Assembly (NCBI RefSeq): GCF_030812475.1
Contig: NZ_JAUSSR010000024.1
Span: forward strand, 1-55,140
Origin: Pseudomonas lini
GTDB taxonomy: Bacteria > Pseudomonadota > Gammaproteobacteria > Pseudomonadales > Pseudomonadaceae
Direction of reading: 5' to 3'
DNA: 55,140 nucleotides
Made by a program: the position numbers and the translations under genes. Shown piece after piece: positions 52,912 through 55,140 of the stretch. The notes beneath the pieces were generated by a model. It had not been told where the DNA came from. It saw nothing but the letters and a program-made list of their open reading frames with translations, and made no database searches. How positions within the stretch are numbered: the first letter of the stretch is position 1; every line of letters begins with the position of its first letter.

Positions 52912-55094
52912 CAGAACTTTGGGCCAGCACCGCCCTGGTGCGCGAGCACCCTGCCGCCGGCTTGCACGACTGTGCTGCTGTCCGGGCCCTGCTGCAGCGT
53001 GTGAATGTTACCTTCCTGGTAAAATCGACGCTCTTTATTCTGGCTGGCAAGCACATCCAGAGGATCGTACGTATAACCACTCGGCGTTTCACCAGGCAGC
53101 CCGCTGACACTGATCAAACGGCCCAGGTCGTCATAGCCGAGTGTGCGCCCTGCTTCATCGGACACCAAATTGCCGTCGTCGTTGTAAACCAGCTTGATTT
53201 CCTTGGGCCAGTAATCGTCATGATCATTGTTCACAGTACTCAACTGCGTTGGATCTTTCGGATTGTTATAGCAGTATTCAGCTACGTTGGTGCCATCAGG
53301 AGACGTGGTGTGCACCTGTATCAGGTTATCAAGTTCGTCGAAGATGAATAACTGCATATCGATAGGTTTGTTGTAAGGGTCCAGGGGTTGTTGCGTCCCC
53401 GTGCAGGTGTACAGTTCAAGACGCCCGCGAACATCGTAACTATAGGTTTCGTCACGCAAGACAGTCTCACCTTCCGTCAAAGTGCGGTGGACCAATTGAT
53501 CGACGACGTTGTAGGCCTGGCTCAGTTGTTGTTTTCTATCTTTGCCGTCACTGTCCTTGCCAAAATCGAACTCGCGCAATATTTCGCGGCCCTGATCGTC
53601 GTACGTCAGCTTGATTTTCAGGCTCAGCGGTCCATCCGTGGTTTCGATGCTCTCGGTCAGGCCTTGGGCGTTGTAGGTGAACGTGGAAGCGGTAGTGCCC
53701 AGGCTCGTACCCATCAGCTGGCCGCTACTTTTCTCGTAGTCATAGATTTGATCCTGTTCAAGTACATCGACGTACTTCAACAGTCGGGCTTGTCGGCTGT
53801 AGTGATAGAACATCGTGGACGGCTCGAGGCCTGGCTGTTCCCGGGTTTCGCTCTTTATCTCCCCCGTGGTGTAGTACTGACGGGAAAGTTTCAACTCGCC
53901 TTCTTCACTGCAGTCCAGGCGAGCATTTTGCAGATCGTATGTATAGGTTGCGGCGATGCCTGCGGCGCTACCTGCAATACCGACGGTGGTACGTTTAATC
54001 GGCTCCTCACCCAAGGCCGGCACATATTCGTAGTTGACTTCCACGAGCGACGGACGTTTGACTTTACAGGGTTGAGTCTCGCCCGGTTTGAAACTATAGG
54101 TAGTTACACGGCCCCCGGTGATCGATTTGACCATACGATCGAGACCGTCGAACTCTTGCTCGCCCAATTCTTTTGCATTGACGCCAATCCAGACGGGCAG
54201 GTCTTCACTGCTATGAAGCGTATAACGACGTTCTACAACGGCCCCATCTGGCAATGTGCTCTGGACCATACGGTCAAAATCGTCATACGCATAAGCTGTC
54301 TTGTACCGCTGGGCATCGAACTCATAGGCGGAACGTCCCAGGCCGTCATAGTGATAGAGGTGCTCGCTGTACGGCACGACCTTGTCATCGCTCGGATCGT
54401 CTCCTTCCCTGTACCGCTGGATCTTGTCGGGCTTTTCAAACAGGTTGTTGTGGGTGACGGTCTTGCCCATGCCCTCGATCCAGGTCGTGGTGGTCTGGTT
54501 GATCGGGTCGCTGACCTCGTGTTCCTCGACCCCGTCCGGACGCACCACGCTGCGTTGCTCGCCCCAATCGTCATAACGGTACTGGCTTTTCAGCTCCAGA
54601 TCGTCCTCTGTGTCGGCGCTGCGCCAGTCCAGCTCGATTTCCTCTACCAGTTGGCCCAGCGCGTCATACCTGGCGGAATAGGTGTTGCGAAACTCCTGCG
54701 CCAGGGCGCCGGTACGGTGGTCGGGGTCCTGGCGCTGCTCCTGGATCACCCGGTTCAGGCCATCGAACAGGGTTCGGGTTTGCACGCCCTTGACGTCGGT
54801 GGCCTCCTGGCTGGCCTGTTGGCCATCATCGTTGGTCAGGAAATAGCGGTAAGTGCGCGAGGCCACGTAGTCGGTGCCCGGGGCCACGGTTTCGCAGGTG
54901 ACCCGCAGCAACTTGTCATAGGTGTAGCGAATTTCCACGTCGTTGTCGTCGCGGGTGAGCAAGGGTTCGCCGTGCAGCAGCGAGTGCTCCAGGGTCACTT
55001 CCTTTTTTGTGTACTTGCCGTCGACCCCATGGTCGAAACCGGTCAGGTTTCGGTGGTTTGCAGCACGGTTTCCCCGGCGAAGGCGCTGGGGCAC
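52911..55094 (-). CDS. Rhs/YD-repeat core fragment
   Basis: About 700 residues of YD repeats forming part of an Rhs shell (for example YTYDKLLRVTCETVAPGT, YRYDDWGEQRSVVRPDGVEE, YNDDGNLVSDEAGRTLGYDDLGRL), ending VLAHQGGAGPKF and a stop where the conserved core should continue as KVLMLASDDKNS. The first 15 or so residues of this frame are not Rhs sequence; true homology begins at NLTGFDHGVDGKYTKKEVT. Rhs proteins are large secreted shells that deliver a C-terminal toxin against rival cells or hosts. As read, this gene is broken in two places, either by real decay or by single-base sequencing errors. Confidence 0.75.
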   Translation of the reverse strand: MPQRLRRGNRAANHRNLTGFDHGVDGKYTKKEVTLEHSLLHGEPLLTRDDNDVEIRYTYDKLLRVTCETVAPGTDYVASRTYRYFLTNDDGQQASQEATDVKGVQTRTLFDGLNRVIQEQRQDPDHRTGALAQEFRNTYSARYDALGQLVEEIELDWRSADTEDDLELKSQYRYDDWGEQRSVVRPDGVEEHEVSDPINQTTTTWIEGMGKTVTHNNLFEKPDKIQRYREGDDPSDDKVVPYSEHLYHYDGLGRSAYEFDAQRYKTAYAYDDFDRMVQSTLPDGAVVERRYTLHSSEDLPVWIGVNAKELGEQEFDGLDRMVKSITGGRVTTYSFKPGETQPCKVKRPSLVEVNYEYVPALGEEPIKRTTVGIAGSAAGIAATYTYDLQNARLDCSEEGELKLSRQYYTTGEIKSETREQPGLEPSTMFYHYSRQARLLKYVDVLEQDQIYDYEKSSGQLMGTSLGTTASTFTYNAQGLTESIETTDGPLSLKIKLTYDDQGREILREFDFGKDSDGKDRKQQLSQAYNVVDQLVHRTLTEGETVLRDETYSYDVRGRLELYTCTGTQQPLDPYNKPIDMQLFIFDELDNLIQVHTTSPDGTNVAEYCYNNPKDPTQLSTVNNDHDDYWPKEIKLVYNDDGNLVSDEAGRTLGYDDLGRLISVSGLPGETPSGYTYDPLDVLASQNKERRFYQEGNIHTLQQGPDSSTVVQAGGRVLAHQGGAGPKF
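52917..52923 (-). other. rhs frameshift point, CCCAAAG
   Basis: In the upper frame the codons are GGC CCA AAG TTC TGA. Stepping back one base at C-CCA-AAG gives CCC AAA GTT CTG ATG and enters the lower rhs frame exactly. The heptamer fits the X-XXY-YYZ slip pattern, but loss of one A from an original run of four explains it equally well. Confidence 0.7.
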
Positions 55095-55140
55095 TTTTCG
55101 TAGGCGTAGTCGGTGGTGGTGGTCAGGCCGTTGAGGGTGA
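55043..55140 (-). pseudogene. rhs 5'-side fragment cut by the window edge and a frameshift
   Basis: Reading from the edge, the frame gives TLNGLTTTTDYAYEKCPSAF, then AGETVLQTTET and a stop at 55045-55043. The Rhs sequence continues (LTGFDHGVDG) in another frame, as if one C were missing from the ACCCTG run near 55046. The rest of the gene lies outside the window. Confidence 0.7.

Noticed and set aside
53388..55103. 571-codon + strand frame opposite rhs
   Set aside because: The opposite strand shows clear YD repeats; this frame has no domain.

Overview
The window reads as chromosomal DNA of a Pseudomonas of the fluorescens group. The evidence is the gene families themselves (ped, bkd, kgu and aruH loci in their Pseudomonas arrangements), high GC, and many Pseudomonas-type REP palindromes between genes. 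No rRNA or tRNA gene and no CRISPR array was seen. Both window edges look like contig ends: the first 45 bases are C/G-only low-complexity sequence that removes the stop codon of the first gene, and the last gene (rhs) carries two single-base frameshifts.

Region 1 (1-21.9 kb) is a complete ped-type locus for oxidation of alcohols and aldehydes in the periplasm. It holds the aldehyde dehydrogenase pedI; a lanthanide-type PQQ alcohol dehydrogenase, pedH (Asp-x-Asp signature); a leftward operon of cytochrome c (pedF), a periplasmic binding protein, a SoxYZ-like carrier and a metallo-beta-lactamase-fold hydrolase; the calcium-type PQQ alcohol dehydrogenase pedE; a secreted pentapeptide-repeat protein; the two-component system pedS2/pedR2, preceded by an apparently unannotated 40-residue membrane peptide; the transport operon pedA1-A2-B-C; a rhodanese-like CxxxCW protein; the response regulator pedR1 (agmR); the multi-PAS hybrid kinase pedS1; and a FIST-domain protein. 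Electrons should pass from the PQQ enzymes to PedF. Two repeated palindromes tie the regulation together. A TACTACC-TT-GGTACTG-like dyad lies before pedH, pedF/pedE, pedA1, the CxxxCW gene and the FIST gene. A GGGAA-T-rich-TTCCC palindrome lies only before pedE and pedH, the pair that the lanthanide switch is known to control oppositely.

Region 2 (21.9-34.3 kb) holds a porin; a divergent TauE-type exporter and persulfide-dioxygenase-like hydrolase; the branched-chain keto-acid dehydrogenase operon bkdA1-A2-B-lpdV with its Lrp-type regulator bkdR; ilvE with a clear terminator; and a two-gene DNA repair-like operon (radical SAM plus DUF4130) under a well-formed LexA box.

Region 3 (34.3-43.3 kb) holds a RstB/RstA-like two-component system divergent from an RND efflux adaptor and pump, then a DUF1345 membrane protein, an AraC regulator and a LysE exporter. 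Region 4 (43.5-48.9 kb) is the 2-ketogluconate locus ptxS-kguE-kguK-kguT-kguD with two perfect PtxS operators. Region 5 (49-55.1 kb) holds an aruH-like arginine:pyruvate transaminase, two orphan LuxR-type regulators after a lower-GC leader with a possible small upstream ORF, and the 3' part of an rhs gene whose AT-richer tip has no recognisable toxin domain and no visible immunity gene.
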